This document shows positions 55,611 to 64,000 of a stretch of 64,000 bases of DNA, piece after piece (within the stretch, counting starts at the first letter, position 1; every line of letters starts with the position of its first letter). Source of the DNA: Trichodesmium sp050015995 (lineage in GTDB: Bacteria > Cyanobacteriota > Cyanobacteriia > Cyanobacteriales > Microcoleaceae); assembly GCF_050015995.1 (NCBI RefSeq), contig NZ_JBNHEP010000296.1:49866-113865 (forward strand), read 5' to 3'. The notes beneath the pieces are model-generated. The model did no database searches. It was not told the DNA's origin and saw only the letters and a list, made by a program, of their open reading frames with translations. The translations under genes and the position numbers were made by a program.

Positions 55611-56472
55611 TATTACTTAAAAATTCTCGCATATATTGATTCACTAATTCAGGTTGTTCTTGTTGTACCCAATGGTTACAGTTAGGAATATAACGAAGTT
55701 GAAAACTCTCCACATATTCTTCCGTACCATAAGTTAATTCTGTTCCTAAAGCAGTATCATTTTTTCCCCAAATCATTAAAGTAGGAATTCGTAGCACTCC
55801 CCACTCTTGCCGATTAAAAAAACCAGGAAAAATATTACGATAATAATTAATCATTGCAGTTAAAGCTCCTCGTTTAGCTGCTGCATCTTTATATGCTTCT
55901 AAGTCAACGTCAGTAAAGGCAGATTTATTAATCGACATATTTTTAAATGCTGAAGCAATAGCCTGATAATCATCAAATTCAAACATCAATTCAGGTAAAA
56001 AAGGCAATTGAAAGAAAAATATATACCAACTTCTTAAAAGTTGCTCTGGAGTACCTAATCCTTCCATAAATTTTGCAGGATGAGGAATATTCATTACAAT
56101 TAATTTTTCGACCATTTCTGGATGTGCATAAGTAAAACACCAAGCTATTGCTCCACCCCAATCATGTCCTACTAAAACACAATTTTCATAACCTAATCCT
56201 TTAATTACTCCCTCTATATCTTTGATAAATTCTGCCATGATATAAGCAGATTTTTTTTCAGGTTTATCACTTTCATTGTACCCTCTCAAATCTAGGGCAA
56301 CTACTTTATAATTTTGAGCAAATTCAGGGATTTGATGTTTCCAAGAATACCAAAATCCAGGAAATCCATGTAACATTAACATTAATGGGCCATAGCCTTG
56401 AGTAACATAATGGAGATTAATACCATTTGCTAGGATAAAATTGCTTGGAAAAAGATTCTCTTTGATTGACAT
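55591..56472 (-). CDS. Alpha/beta hydrolase, epoxide-hydrolase-like
   Basis: A 293-residue enzyme of the alpha/beta-hydrolase fold. The oxyanion motif HGFPG is at 35-39; the nucleophile elbow is GHDWGG with Asp104, so the attack is by aspartate as in epoxide hydrolases and haloalkane/fluoroacetate dehalogenases. The acid is likely the Asp of MIWGKNDTALG, and the general base the His of IPNCNHWVQQEQPE. No signal peptide. It is upstream of, and overlaps, the DUF2252 gene. The substrate cannot be predicted. Confidence 0.9.
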   Translation of the reverse strand: MSIKENLFPSNFILANGINLHYVTQGYGPLMLMLHGFPGFWYSWKHQIPEFAQNYKVVALDLRGYNESDKPEKKSAYIMAEFIKDIEGVIKGLGYENCVLVGHDWGGAIAWCFTYAHPEMVEKLIVMNIPHPAKFMEGLGTPEQLLRSWYIFFFQLPFLPELMFEFDDYQAIASAFKNMSINKSAFTDVDLEAYKDAAAKRGALTAMINYYRNIFPGFFNRQEWGVLRIPTLMIWGKNDTALGTELTYGTEEYVESFQLRYIPNCNHWVQQEQPELVNQYMREFLSNNDESVE

Positions 56473-56689
56473 TGATACCTCCGAAATAATCGCTTAAATT
56501 TTAACTTGCTATACTCAAAGGAAGAAGAAAATAGGAAATGGGAATATATTTTTGGTGGATTGAATCCCTTTCTATTTATAATTAAATTCAAGATTAATTT
56601 GGTAGTAACTACTTTTCTGCCGATAAGTAAGCATTCAGTCGTCAGATAGCTTCCTAGGTCTTCAAGAATTAATAATTAATAATTAATAA

Positions 56690-56801
56690 TAGACCTCTTG
56701 CAAAAGTTTTAATTATATCAATTCAAGATCTAAAATCAACAATTTCATCTCCCTATTGCCTATTCCCTATTCCCTATTCCCTGACTTCTGCAAGAAGTCT
56801 A
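56690..56801. mobile_element. MITE of the GACTTCTTGC family (copy 2)
   Basis: TA-bounded: TAGACCTCTTGCAAAAGTTT to ACTTCTGCAAGAAGTCTA; contains CCTATTCCCTATTCCC heptamers. Opposite orientation to the copy at 5990-6143. Confidence 0.8.
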
Positions 56802-57082
56802 ATGAATAATTAATAATTACCCCTCCTTGAAAACGGATAGGATTGACTAATCATGAAAATTTTTATTTATTATCCCCTATCCAAGGGGAGGCTTTAAACC
56901 AAAATTTTTCGGTAACTACCTTTTTCATGTCGCATAGCGTTTTATGTAGGCAAAAGCCGAAAACAGCTATAAGTTATTAGCTCATTATCAGACCAAAGGA
57001 AGAATTAGTCTCTAAGGAGAATTCAAACTTATATTTGCGCAGCATTCCGAAGGAAAAAAAGTTCATCAGCTAACCTTAGTAA

Positions 57083-57263
57083 CTGGACTTTGGAAAAAAA
57101 TAGGTTAAAAATCAGTTCAAAAGTTTATACAGTAATGTTTTAATCTAGAATTAACTGTTTTCTTGATATATCTAGGTTTTAGCTATTTTTAGCACGGTGA
57201 GGTATTTCCCTTGCTAATACTAGGTTTGAAGCTATTTTCGGTGTAAAAAATCTCAAAGTACAG
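57083..57263. repeat. Dispersed 180-bp repeat, copy 2
   Basis: Same as 15436-15615, same orientation: CTGGACTTTGGAAAAAAATA to CTCAAAGTACAG, roughly 93-94 percent identical by eye. No transposase is associated. Confidence 0.75.
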
Positions 57264-57672
57264 GTAAGTTATTACGTTCAAAAGCTGAATGCTAGCGCAT
57301 TCGGTAGGAAATGCTGAATGCTAATAGCTGAATGCTTACCCTAATAAAGTAGTTATGCACAATATATTAAAGATATTATAATACTAAAAAGCCTAGATTG
57401 TAAAAATCATAGGGAATAAAATTAGGTAATTAATTTTGTCTAGGCACTTAGTTGATTGCTACATAGCAATTCTTCTCCTTGGTGAAATACGCAGGTTTTG
57501 GATTTTAGGGAATGGAGAATAGTGAAGGTAATAGGGAATAGAAAAAAATGCTGTACCTCATTAAATATGATAATCCCTATCTCTATATATCATTTTCTAT
57601 GCTGGTGAGGTACGCACATTCCTTGGTTTTAGGGAGTAGGGGGTATTCAATAATTAATTATTAATTATTATA

Positions 57673-57776
57673 TAGAGATATCCGGAAAAGAGGGAGTAGG
57701 GAATAGGGAGTAGGAAGAAATAATTGATGATTTATGCGGGATAATTGATTTGATTTTTGATTACCGGAGATGTCTA
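57673..57776. mobile_element. MITE of the GACNTCTCCGG family (copy 8)
   Basis: TA-bounded: TAGAGATATCCGGAAAAGAG to TTACCGGAGATGTCTA, with GGGAGTAGGGAATAGGG heptamers. Confidence 0.75.
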
Positions 57777-58408
57777 ATAATTAATAATTACCTCTTCTTT
57801 AAAAGAAGAGGATTGGTTAAAAGGAATTTTTTTGTTTTCTTGGTCGATTGGATATGGCGAGGAGACCTCTCCATCCCATCCTAACGGACTGCTCCGCAAA
57901 CGACCGCTTTTTTCTCCTTGAAAGAGAGGCTTTAAACCTTAATTTTTCGGTAATTTCGGAAGCAGGGAATAGCGGTGCGACCCCGCAACGACGACAGCTC
58001 ACTTGCGGAACGCACACCAACAAAGAAAATAAAACAAACAACTGTACCTCACGCTCCTTGAGAAACGCTATATCTATTTTTTATTGCTAAATACAGTCTT
58101 CTTCCCTCTTTCTGGGAAATTTAATTTACAGCAGTTACTGAGCAAAATTTCTGAGATTGTGTATAACATAAATGAATGGTTTGATATTTAAGCAATTTAA
58201 CATAATTTTTATAGCTATGTTATTACCCATAAAAATTGTTTTAAACAGCTATTAAAATTAATTTGCTAGAAAAGGGGAAAATATTGGGTAGCAAGCAAGA
58301 ATGTCTTATATAAAATATTCTATAAACTGGATATTATAGCAACCTAACCTATATATTTATGTATGTATGATATTTTATAATTCATCAAATAATCACAACT
58401 TCATTTGA

Positions 58409-59188
58409 TTATTTCATCCGTTTATTCCTATCAATATAAGGAGGTAAAAATTTAGTTGGCTCCTGCTCATAAATTGTATACTCCCAAGGAACATTAATAT
58501 TTTGGGTCGTAGTCTTACTACTGTAAGAAGCTCGTCGTTGAGGCTGGGCAAATAAAATAATTATCCCGATTAAAATAATGCCACCACCTAAAACTAAAAT
58601 AGCTAGGATTATTCCACCAATAAACCATAGTAAACCTTTTTCTAAATAACTTGCAGAACTATTTGACGACCTTTTATTATAATTATCTATACCTTGCTGT
58701 AGACTTAAGCCAGAAATCAAACGTTCTTGCTGTTGGACTTGAACCAATAGTCTGTCATTTTCCAGCCTTAGTTGATCTTGTTGGAGTCTGAGTTGTTGTA
58801 TTTCTCCCCACTGTTGTTCTAACTGAGTTTTCAACTGTCGTGTATCTAGTAATTGCTGTTGTAGTTGAGTTTTCAGTTGGTCGTAAGCTGAACGTTGTTG
58901 TTCAGATTGATTTCTAATTTGTTGTTCCAACTTATAATCCTTGAAGTCAGGAGCAGAAGGAACTGAAATAGGTGGGGGTGTTAATGGTAGTGGCTGAGGT
59001 AGGGGAGTTACTAGAGGAGAAACTTTAGGAGGAGAAGAAAATGTTACTGAGGGTGAAGGAGATGGTATTGACAATTTCATCTGCTCATCAGGAGATGACT
59101 TGCCAAAAACAATCCAACCCATAAGTAAGAGGACAATTAAGACCCCCGTTAGAATACATCCTACTATAAACGCTAGAGTCTGATTCAT
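58409..59188 (-). CDS. Membrane protein with coiled coil, unknown function
   Basis: A 259-residue protein. An N-terminal span (FIVGCILTGVLIVLLLMGWI) is followed by a Ser/Pro-rich linker (IPSPSPSVTFSSPPKVSPLV), a long Gln-rich coiled coil (LKTQLQQQLLDTRQLKTQLE; QLRLENDRLLVQVQQQERLI), then a second span (LLWFIGGIILAILVLGGGII) and a short charged tail. The two spans with a coiled coil between suggest a structural or scaffold role at the envelope. No family recognised. Monocistronic. Confidence 0.75.
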   Translation of the reverse strand: MNQTLAFIVGCILTGVLIVLLLMGWIVFGKSSPDEQMKLSIPSPSPSVTFSSPPKVSPLVTPLPQPLPLTPPPISVPSAPDFKDYKLEQQIRNQSEQQRSAYDQLKTQLQQQLLDTRQLKTQLEQQWGEIQQLRLQQDQLRLENDRLLVQVQQQERLISGLSLQQGIDNYNKRSSNSSASYLEKGLLWFIGGIILAILVLGGGIILIGIIILFAQPQRRASYSSKTTTQNINVPWEYTIYEQEPTKFLPPYIDRNKRMK

Positions 59189-59528
59189 TATTTAATTTCA
59201 CTGTATGATTAAATCAGCACTATTTAAAAAAATATATAGGGCATCATATTAAGAACAATATTGAGTATCTATTTTCTGAAGCCATTTAATATCATAACTA
59301 AACTCATGCAACAAAAATCCAAAATACCACTACTTTTTCGCACCAAAATGGAACTCAGAAGTCAAAAACAAAAAATCAAAGGTTAAGGTTGCTTAAACCT
59401 ATAAAAAACTCAGGACTTTATCTATTAAGATATTTTATCCCTACCATGAATATGTTAAAATTAAAATTTTTGTTAGTTTGACCTATTTCCCCAGAAGCAA
59501 AAGAGTTAGAAGTAAAGATGAAATGATA
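59189..59528. other. Spacer between two minus-strand genes
   Basis: AT-rich, nothing recognised. Confidence 0.4.
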
Positions 59529-59741
59529 CTAGGAAATATCAGGATTATAGTAATCTTCGGGTTCCACATTTCCAACTGCATCTGGTTCTTGATTTATACA
59601 ACCATGTTTCTGGACATATTGACAGACACGAGCCCATAGCTTGGCTCTAGTACCAGGTGGTCCAGAAGAAAATAATACCTTATCTCCACCCACGATTTTG
59701 ACTTGACACACTGGGCAAATCTCTTGCTGATTTTCTGACAT
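59529..59741 (-). CDS. Small zinc-ribbon-like protein, unknown function
   Basis: A 70-residue protein starting MSENQQEICPVCQVKIVGGD, then KVLFSSGPPGTRAKLWARVC and QYVQKHGCINQEPDAVGNVE. The CPVC pair plus two later Cys (VCQYV, HGCIN) could hold a zinc ion. It has the look of a short conserved cyanobacterial protein; role unknown. It stands alone. Confidence 0.7.
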   Translation of the reverse strand: MSENQQEICPVCQVKIVGGDKVLFSSGPPGTRAKLWARVCQYVQKHGCINQEPDAVGNVEPEDYYNPDIS

Positions 59742-60646
59742 GGTGATTATTTATTGTTTAAGGCTCAATGAACTTCTAAGTATATAGCGTTTTTTCCTCA
59801 ATTTTGCAAATCTTGTCTAAGCGCAAATGTGAGATTTTAGGGAAGCGCATTTTAGATTGTTAAAGAAATCTCAAATTTTAAAGAAGTGGTTGGACATAAA
59901 AATCATAACAATCTAGAGATATACTCATTTTGATCGGGAGTTATGCTAATTTCATACAATCTTGCTAGGTAGTAGGTGGTATGTATTAGGAGAAACACAA
60001 ATATCTTCATAGTTTGGCAGAGAATTTTAGTGTAACTATCTATCCATGAATTTGGTATTAGTTCTAAAATTAGAGTTTTTATGGAAAACTTTTACAGGCA
60101 ACAGAAAATAAAAAAAACTATTGTACCTCACAAAGATTGAGAAACGCTATAAAGTTATTTTGCTATTTCCATTTTGTTAGCTATTTTCTCTAAAGATTTT
60201 GATGCGTTTATATATAGCAATCCTATTTTATTCGTGTCAAAAATATTGTAACTTTTTTGTAATTAGGGAATAGGGAATAGGGAACGGGCAAGAGTTTCAG
60301 AGTTTATTTTTAGTTTTTGAATTGTTACAACCTATTTAGGATTGCTATAGCTAATATCAGCATGATTTTTTAGATTATTTTATACAAAAAAAAACATAAA
60401 ATATGATGATATATGCAGAATTTTGGCAAAATAAACAAAGAGATAAAACCTATCAAATTAGGAATTATCAGTTAAATTTTAACTGTTTCAATCCCCAAAT
60501 TTCCGAATATTCACTATATTTTTAAAATTAGTGGTGTGCGGATTTTAGTTAGTTTGAATTCCCCACTACTATGTCTGATAACTGTTAACTGTTTCAATAC
60601 ACCTTTTCTCTATTGCCTTTTCTTTAATAAAATGTAAATTCCATAC
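59742..60646. other. 0.9-kb intergenic region with MITE
   Basis: No gene is seen. It includes a MITE (60213-60349) and the AT-rich promoter region of the methyltransferase gene. Confidence 0.5.
60213..60349. mobile_element. MITE of the TATAGCAATCCTA family (copy 3)
   Basis: Terminal repeats TATAGCAATCCTATTTTATT and ATTTAGGATTGCTATA; the core has AATAGGGAATAGGGAACGGG and AAGAGTTTCAG shared with the other copies. Confidence 0.8.
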
Positions 60647-61660
60647 ATGAACTATATAGATAAAATCAATAATTTACTTAAACCAGCTATTTTTGCTAAT
60701 TATTCAGTTATCGATTTATTTGCCGGATGTGGTGGTTTATCTCTAGGTTTTGAAGCCCAAGGTTTTACAACTCATGGTTTTGAAATAGATGCTGATTTTT
60801 GTGCAACTTATAATAAAAATTTAAAAGGTAATTGTACTAAAATTACTCTAACTTCAGAAACAGAATTACCTCCTGGAAATGTAATAATTGGCGGTCCTCC
60901 TTGTCAACCTTTTAGTGTTGGTGGAAAGCAAAAAGGTTTACAAGATTCGCGAGATGGTTTTCCTATTTTTATTAATGCAGTGGCAAGATTAAAGCCGGAA
61001 ATTTGGTTATTTGAAAATGTACGAGGGTTGCTTTATCGGAATAAATGGTATTTGGATGAAATTACTCAAGCACTTCAATCTTTGGGTTATATTATTGAGG
61101 TTAAATTGTTAAATGCTGTTGATTTTGGCGTGCCTCAAAATCGTCAACGAGTAATAGTTGTTGGGCATAAAAGTGAGTTTAAATTTCCTCAAGTTTTAGA
61201 TAAAAAAATAACTGTTGGAGAAGCATTAGGAGAAATGGCATTCGACGCACCTCCGGAGTCAAAATTTCTGACTCCAAGCATGGATAAATATGTAGAAAAA
61301 TATGAAAAAGCTTCTAGTTGTAAACAACCTCGCGATTTATATTTAGACAAACCTGCTAGAACTTTAACTTGTCGAAATATTTCCGCTCCTACTAGCGATA
61401 TGCACCGAATAAAATTGCCTGATGGGAGAAGAAGACGGTTGTTGTTAAGGGAAGCGGCAAGATTACAAAGTTTTCCTGACTGGTTTGAATTTGTAGGAAA
61501 AGAAACCAGTTGTTTTAATCAGATTGGAAATGCAGTTCCTCCTTTATTTGCTTTTCATTTGGCAGGGAGTATTAGGAGTTATTTAGAATCAGGTAAAAGA
61601 CTGTCGCCAGAGGAAATTTCACAAAAAATTCTTCCCTTACAATTGTCATTACCTTTTTAA
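60647..61660 (+). CDS. DNA (cytosine-5)-methyltransferase
   Basis: A 337-residue C5 methyltransferase with all core motifs: I DLFAGCGGLSLGFEAQGF (23-40, SAM binding), IV GGPPCQPFS with nucleophile Cys86, VI ENVRGLL (123-129), VIII PQNRQRVIVVG, and X NQIGNAVPPLFAFHL. The short target-recognition region lies between VIII and IX (RTLTCRNISAPTSDMHRIKL is near motif IX). ATG 60647. A BsuBI/PstI-type restriction gene follows after 9 bp but is broken, so this enzyme is probably now an orphan methylase. Its target cannot be read from sequence. Confidence 0.95.
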   Translation: MNYIDKINNLLKPAIFANYSVIDLFAGCGGLSLGFEAQGFTTHGFEIDADFCATYNKNLKGNCTKITLTSETELPPGNVIIGGPPCQPFSVGGKQKGLQDSRDGFPIFINAVARLKPEIWLFENVRGLLYRNKWYLDEITQALQSLGYIIEVKLLNAVDFGVPQNRQRVIVVGHKSEFKFPQVLDKKITVGEALGEMAFDAPPESKFLTPSMDKYVEKYEKASSCKQPRDLYLDKPARTLTCRNISAPTSDMHRIKLPDGRRRRLLLREAARLQSFPDWFEFVGKETSCFNQIGNAVPPLFAFHLAGSIRSYLESGKRLSPEEISQKILPLQLSLPF

Positions 61661-61669
61661 GAGATAAAA

Positions 61670-62663
61670 ATGTCTGAAATTCCCCAGTATGTTAAGTCAG
61701 ATAAACCTAAACAACTGCAAAAGCTAATCAATGAAGCCTTGCATATTATTTCTAAACTGGGTGTACCTCTTGAGGGGATGACTCAAAGACGATTGGAAAG
61801 AATGGCTATGGCTTTTTTAGCTGTAGCCAACGTTAAGAAAACTAATGAATGGGCAAAAATTGATAATTCTCATGCTTTAAGAACTAGAGAAATTATTAGG
61901 TACTCGAATATTCATTTTCGTACCTTATAGATAGCTATTTAAAATTCTTTTATACAAAAATATTTTTTATGATACAGGTTTAAAAACTACTCACTAATAT
62001 TAATAGATATTTGTTTTATTCTAGTTATTAACTCTGAAATCTTATTATCCTTGTCATAATTTTGCAAACTTAATTAAAAATTTTGGTTCGGATAATTGGG
62101 AAGAAGAAGTAGAATTTTTTTTATCTAATCAAGTTACTCTAGAAGAACAACTTTCTAGTCAACGAGAAATAAGTTTAATTCCCATAAAATTTTCTTCTGG
62201 TAAAGTCTTAAATTTCAGCCCTGGCAAACATAATGAATTACAGAAAGCAATTATTGAAAGTTTTTTACCTAGATATGGTTATGGTGCAGAAGTCTTATAT
62301 GTCGCCGATATGGCTAAGAAGTTTTTACATTTACAAAAAACTAAACTGACAGAACTAAATTTTTTTGAATTATCTGATGGTGAATTACCCGATATAGTAG
62401 CTTACTCACAGCAGAAAAATTGGCTTTATTTGATAGAAGCTGTTCATAGTTCAGGTGTAATTTCTAATGTACGTTTATTAGAGCTGAAAAAATTGACAGA
62501 AAAATGTAAGGCTGACATAATTTTTATCACCGCTTTTCTAGACCATCATACTTTTCGCAAATTTGCTGCTGATATTGCTTGGGAAACAGAAGTTTGGATA
62601 GTTGATGCACCAGACCATATAATTCATTTTGACGGTGAAAAATTTTTAGGTCCTTATTCTTAA
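61670..62663 (+). pseudogene. BsuBI/PstI-type restriction endonuclease, decayed
   Basis: The first part (61670-61930) encodes MSEIPQYVKSDKPKQLQKLI, LGVPLEGMTQRRLERMAMAF, then REIIRYSNIHFRTL and a stop: the N-terminal recognition HTH domain. About 95 bp of non-coding sequence with stops follows. From 62025 another frame runs LLTLKSYYPCHNFANLIKNF, SSGKVLNFSPGKHNELQKAI, the catalytic core ELPDIVAYSQQKNWLYLIEA then VHSSG, and ends FLGPYS at 62663. The PD...E-type core is intact, but roughly 80 residues between the two domains are lost and the frames differ, so no functional nuclease is expected. Full-length relatives have about 310-320 residues. Confidence 0.85.
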
Positions 62664-62687
62664 ATAACTAATACTTGAAATAAAATT

Positions 62688-62873
62688 ATGAATGAAATTA
62701 ACTGGCAATTATTCTGGATATTAATGATTTTACATTGTGTTATTGGTACTGCTGCTGCTTTTGTCGCAAAAAGCAGAGGTGGGAATTTTAATATTTGGCT
62801 AGGTTGGGGTTTATTGGGGGGTACTATTGCTTTGATAACTGCATTTTTGATGCCTGCTAAAAATCTAGATTAA
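62688..62873 (+). CDS. Small two-span membrane protein
   Basis: A 61-residue protein: MNEINWQLFWILMILHCVIG, TAAAFVAKSRGGNFNIWLGW, then GLLGGTIALITAFLMPAKNLD. Two hydrophobic helices are joined by a short basic loop with SRGGNFNIWLGWGLLGG, a pattern common in small superinfection- or stress-type membrane proteins. Function unknown. It follows the restriction pseudogene by 24 bp and may be part of the same transcript. Confidence 0.7.
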   Translation: MNEINWQLFWILMILHCVIGTAAAFVAKSRGGNFNIWLGWGLLGGTIALITAFLMPAKNLD

Positions 62874-64000
62874 AAAGGAAATTAATTAGCCGAAAATTAG
62901 AGAAATCTATGTAGGGATAGACAGAGAGGAAAGTTGAGAGATATTACTCTTGGCTTACCTATAAAAATTTGTCTGCTTTGGAATGGCTTTAATATTTTGA
63001 GAGATGGAATAAGTCAGATAAACTAGAAAGCAATTTGCTGAAGTAATTATAATATTTAGCCAAGAAACTTGTTGAATAAAAAGTCATGCGTAGGGGCAAG
63101 AAGCCCATTATAGGAATTATAATATCACAATTTTTGTGGAGATGCAACCGAAAATCCTTTGAGGCGCGATTTTTTTGGAGCTTAAGAGAATGAAAATCTT
63201 TATGGTTTTCCACTGAGGAGATGGATGGAAAGATTTGATGAGGGAAAAACAAGCATATATCTTTACTAGAGCTTCACAGGATGAAAATTTCAAAAAATAT
63301 CTACTTAACCTGTAGATAGACTAGATATTCTGGAAAAATCTCTGACAAACTTTCACCTACCTATATATATGAAAGTAAAATTTTCATCGCTGAGGAAAAC
63401 TGGTAAAAAGTCGAAGGGATACAAGAGGCGATCGCTCAACTTCAGAAAATTATCTACTTACTTCTAGCTAAAGCAAATATCTGAAAAAGTCTCTGACAAA
63501 TTTTCCACTACCTATATATGGATATATGGATGGAAGTAAAATTTCCATCTCCTTAGAAAATTAGGAAACAGTCGAAGGGATACAAGAGGCATTTGCTCAA
63601 TTTGAGAAAATATCTACTTACTTCTAGGTAAAGCAGATATTCTGGAAAATTCTCTGACAAATTTTCGAGTATCTATATATCTAGAGTAGAATTTCTATAT
63701 CTTCAGAAAACTAGGAAATAGTCGAAGGGATACAAGAGGCAGTTGCTCAATTTGAGAAAATATCTACTTACTTCTAGGTAAAGCAAATATCTGGGAAAAT
63801 TATCTGGCAAATTTTCGACTATCTATATTATGGAAGTGCAATTTTCATCTCCTCAGAAAACTGGCTAAAAGTCGAGGGAAGATCAAAGGCGATTTGCTGA
63901 CACAACGCTATCGCGAACGCTCTACTTCAGAAAATATTTACTTCCCTCTAGTAGTCTACCAAGTAAACTTTGCCTGGTAATATTTTTACCACTAACGATT
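62874..64000. other. 1.1-kb right-edge region with direct repeat array
   Basis: No gene is supported on either strand. From about 63290 onward it is made of diverged ~150-160 bp direct repeats. Confidence 0.6.
63290..63960. repeat. Direct repeat array, period 150-161 bp, about four copies
   Basis: The block TCGAAGGGATACAAGAGGC followed by TTGCTCAA and ATCTACTTACTTCTAG recurs with anchors at 63411, 63572, 63722 and 63872 (the last as TCGAGGGAAGATCAAAGGC). Each unit also has TCTCTGACAAATTTTC and CTATATATAT-like segments. Copies differ by substitutions and small indels, and none carries an open frame of note. Confidence 0.8.

Larger units (their letters stand above)
56473..58408. other. 1.9-kb gene-poor region with many repeats
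   Basis: No gene is supported. It holds a MITE (56690-56801), an IS605-type hairpin scrap near 56880-56920 (CCAAGGGGAGGCTTTAAACC), copy 2 of the 180-bp repeat (57083-57263), a MITE (57673-57776), and a GGCGAGGAGACCTC hairpin element (57840-57955). Confidence 0.6.

Noticed and set aside
63290..63960. CRISPR array
   Set aside because: Units are ~150 bp, diverged throughout, with no short constant repeat/variable spacer pattern and no cas genes.

Overview
This window looks like a chromosomal segment of a low-GC filamentous cyanobacterium, probably a non-heterocystous Oscillatoriales type such as the Trichodesmium/Okeania group (the rank is an inference). The evidence is psbM next to a [2Fe-2S] ferredoxin, a cyanobacteria-type PDZ/radical-SAM protein, SLH-domain porins, a CtpA-type protease, HIP1-like gcgatcgc octamers, (GGGAACA)n-type heptamer repeats, and a very high load of miniature mobile elements with long gene-poor gaps. 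An unresolved run of 100 N (21349-21448) shows that it is a draft scaffold.

Region 1 (1-15360) is a ferric-siderophore uptake locus. It holds the C-terminus of a TonB-dependent receptor, a lipoprotein binding protein, a divergent PAS histidine kinase, two FecCD-type permeases and a FecE-type ATPase. These are followed by an Apd1-like (sucrase/ferredoxin-like) protein with Cys/Cys/His/His cluster ligands, a PchR-like AraC regulator, and a second receptor plus binding-protein pair. Both genes of the second pair are broken: the receptor has a frameshift and has lost its N-terminus, and the binding protein has an in-frame TGA. A near-consensus Fur box lies at 4400-4414. Together the genes would carry a ferric chelate across both membranes and release the iron reductively. 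No siderophore biosynthesis genes are visible.

Region 2 (15361-23637) has group II intron and IS66 remnants, a thioesterase, a tandem universal stress protein, psbM plus ferredoxin, a TolC-like protein with an unusual repeat-rich N-terminus (interrupted by the gap), and a TIGR03279-like radical SAM protein.

Region 3 (24710-33375) is a mobile-element hotspot. A complete Tn3-family transposon (26267-31278: HTH/zinc-ribbon protein, tyrosine recombinase, TnpA) sits beside an arylsulfatase remnant. Next to it is an AraC-type remnant carrying two miniature elements; conceptual excision of both, each with its target duplication, restores the reading frame.

Region 4 (33376-48756) contains fusA, an IS605-type tnpB remnant split by a MITE, a TPR protein, a xi-class glutathione transferase, a PEP-CTERM-like secreted protein, a periplasmic solute-binding protein and three tandem SLH porins. 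The porins share a nearly identical ~550 bp N-terminal block but have divergent barrels. A small cyanobacterial protein and a CtpA-type protease follow.

Region 5 (48757-64000) is gene-poor: ispG, a DUF2252 protein coupled to an alpha/beta hydrolase, two small or uncharacterised proteins, an intact C5 DNA methyltransferase followed by a decayed BsuBI/PstI-type restriction gene, and a ~150 bp direct-repeat array at the right edge. The gaps are filled with several families of hairpin or MITE elements, which I separate by their terminal repeats. No tRNA, rRNA or CRISPR array was recognised.
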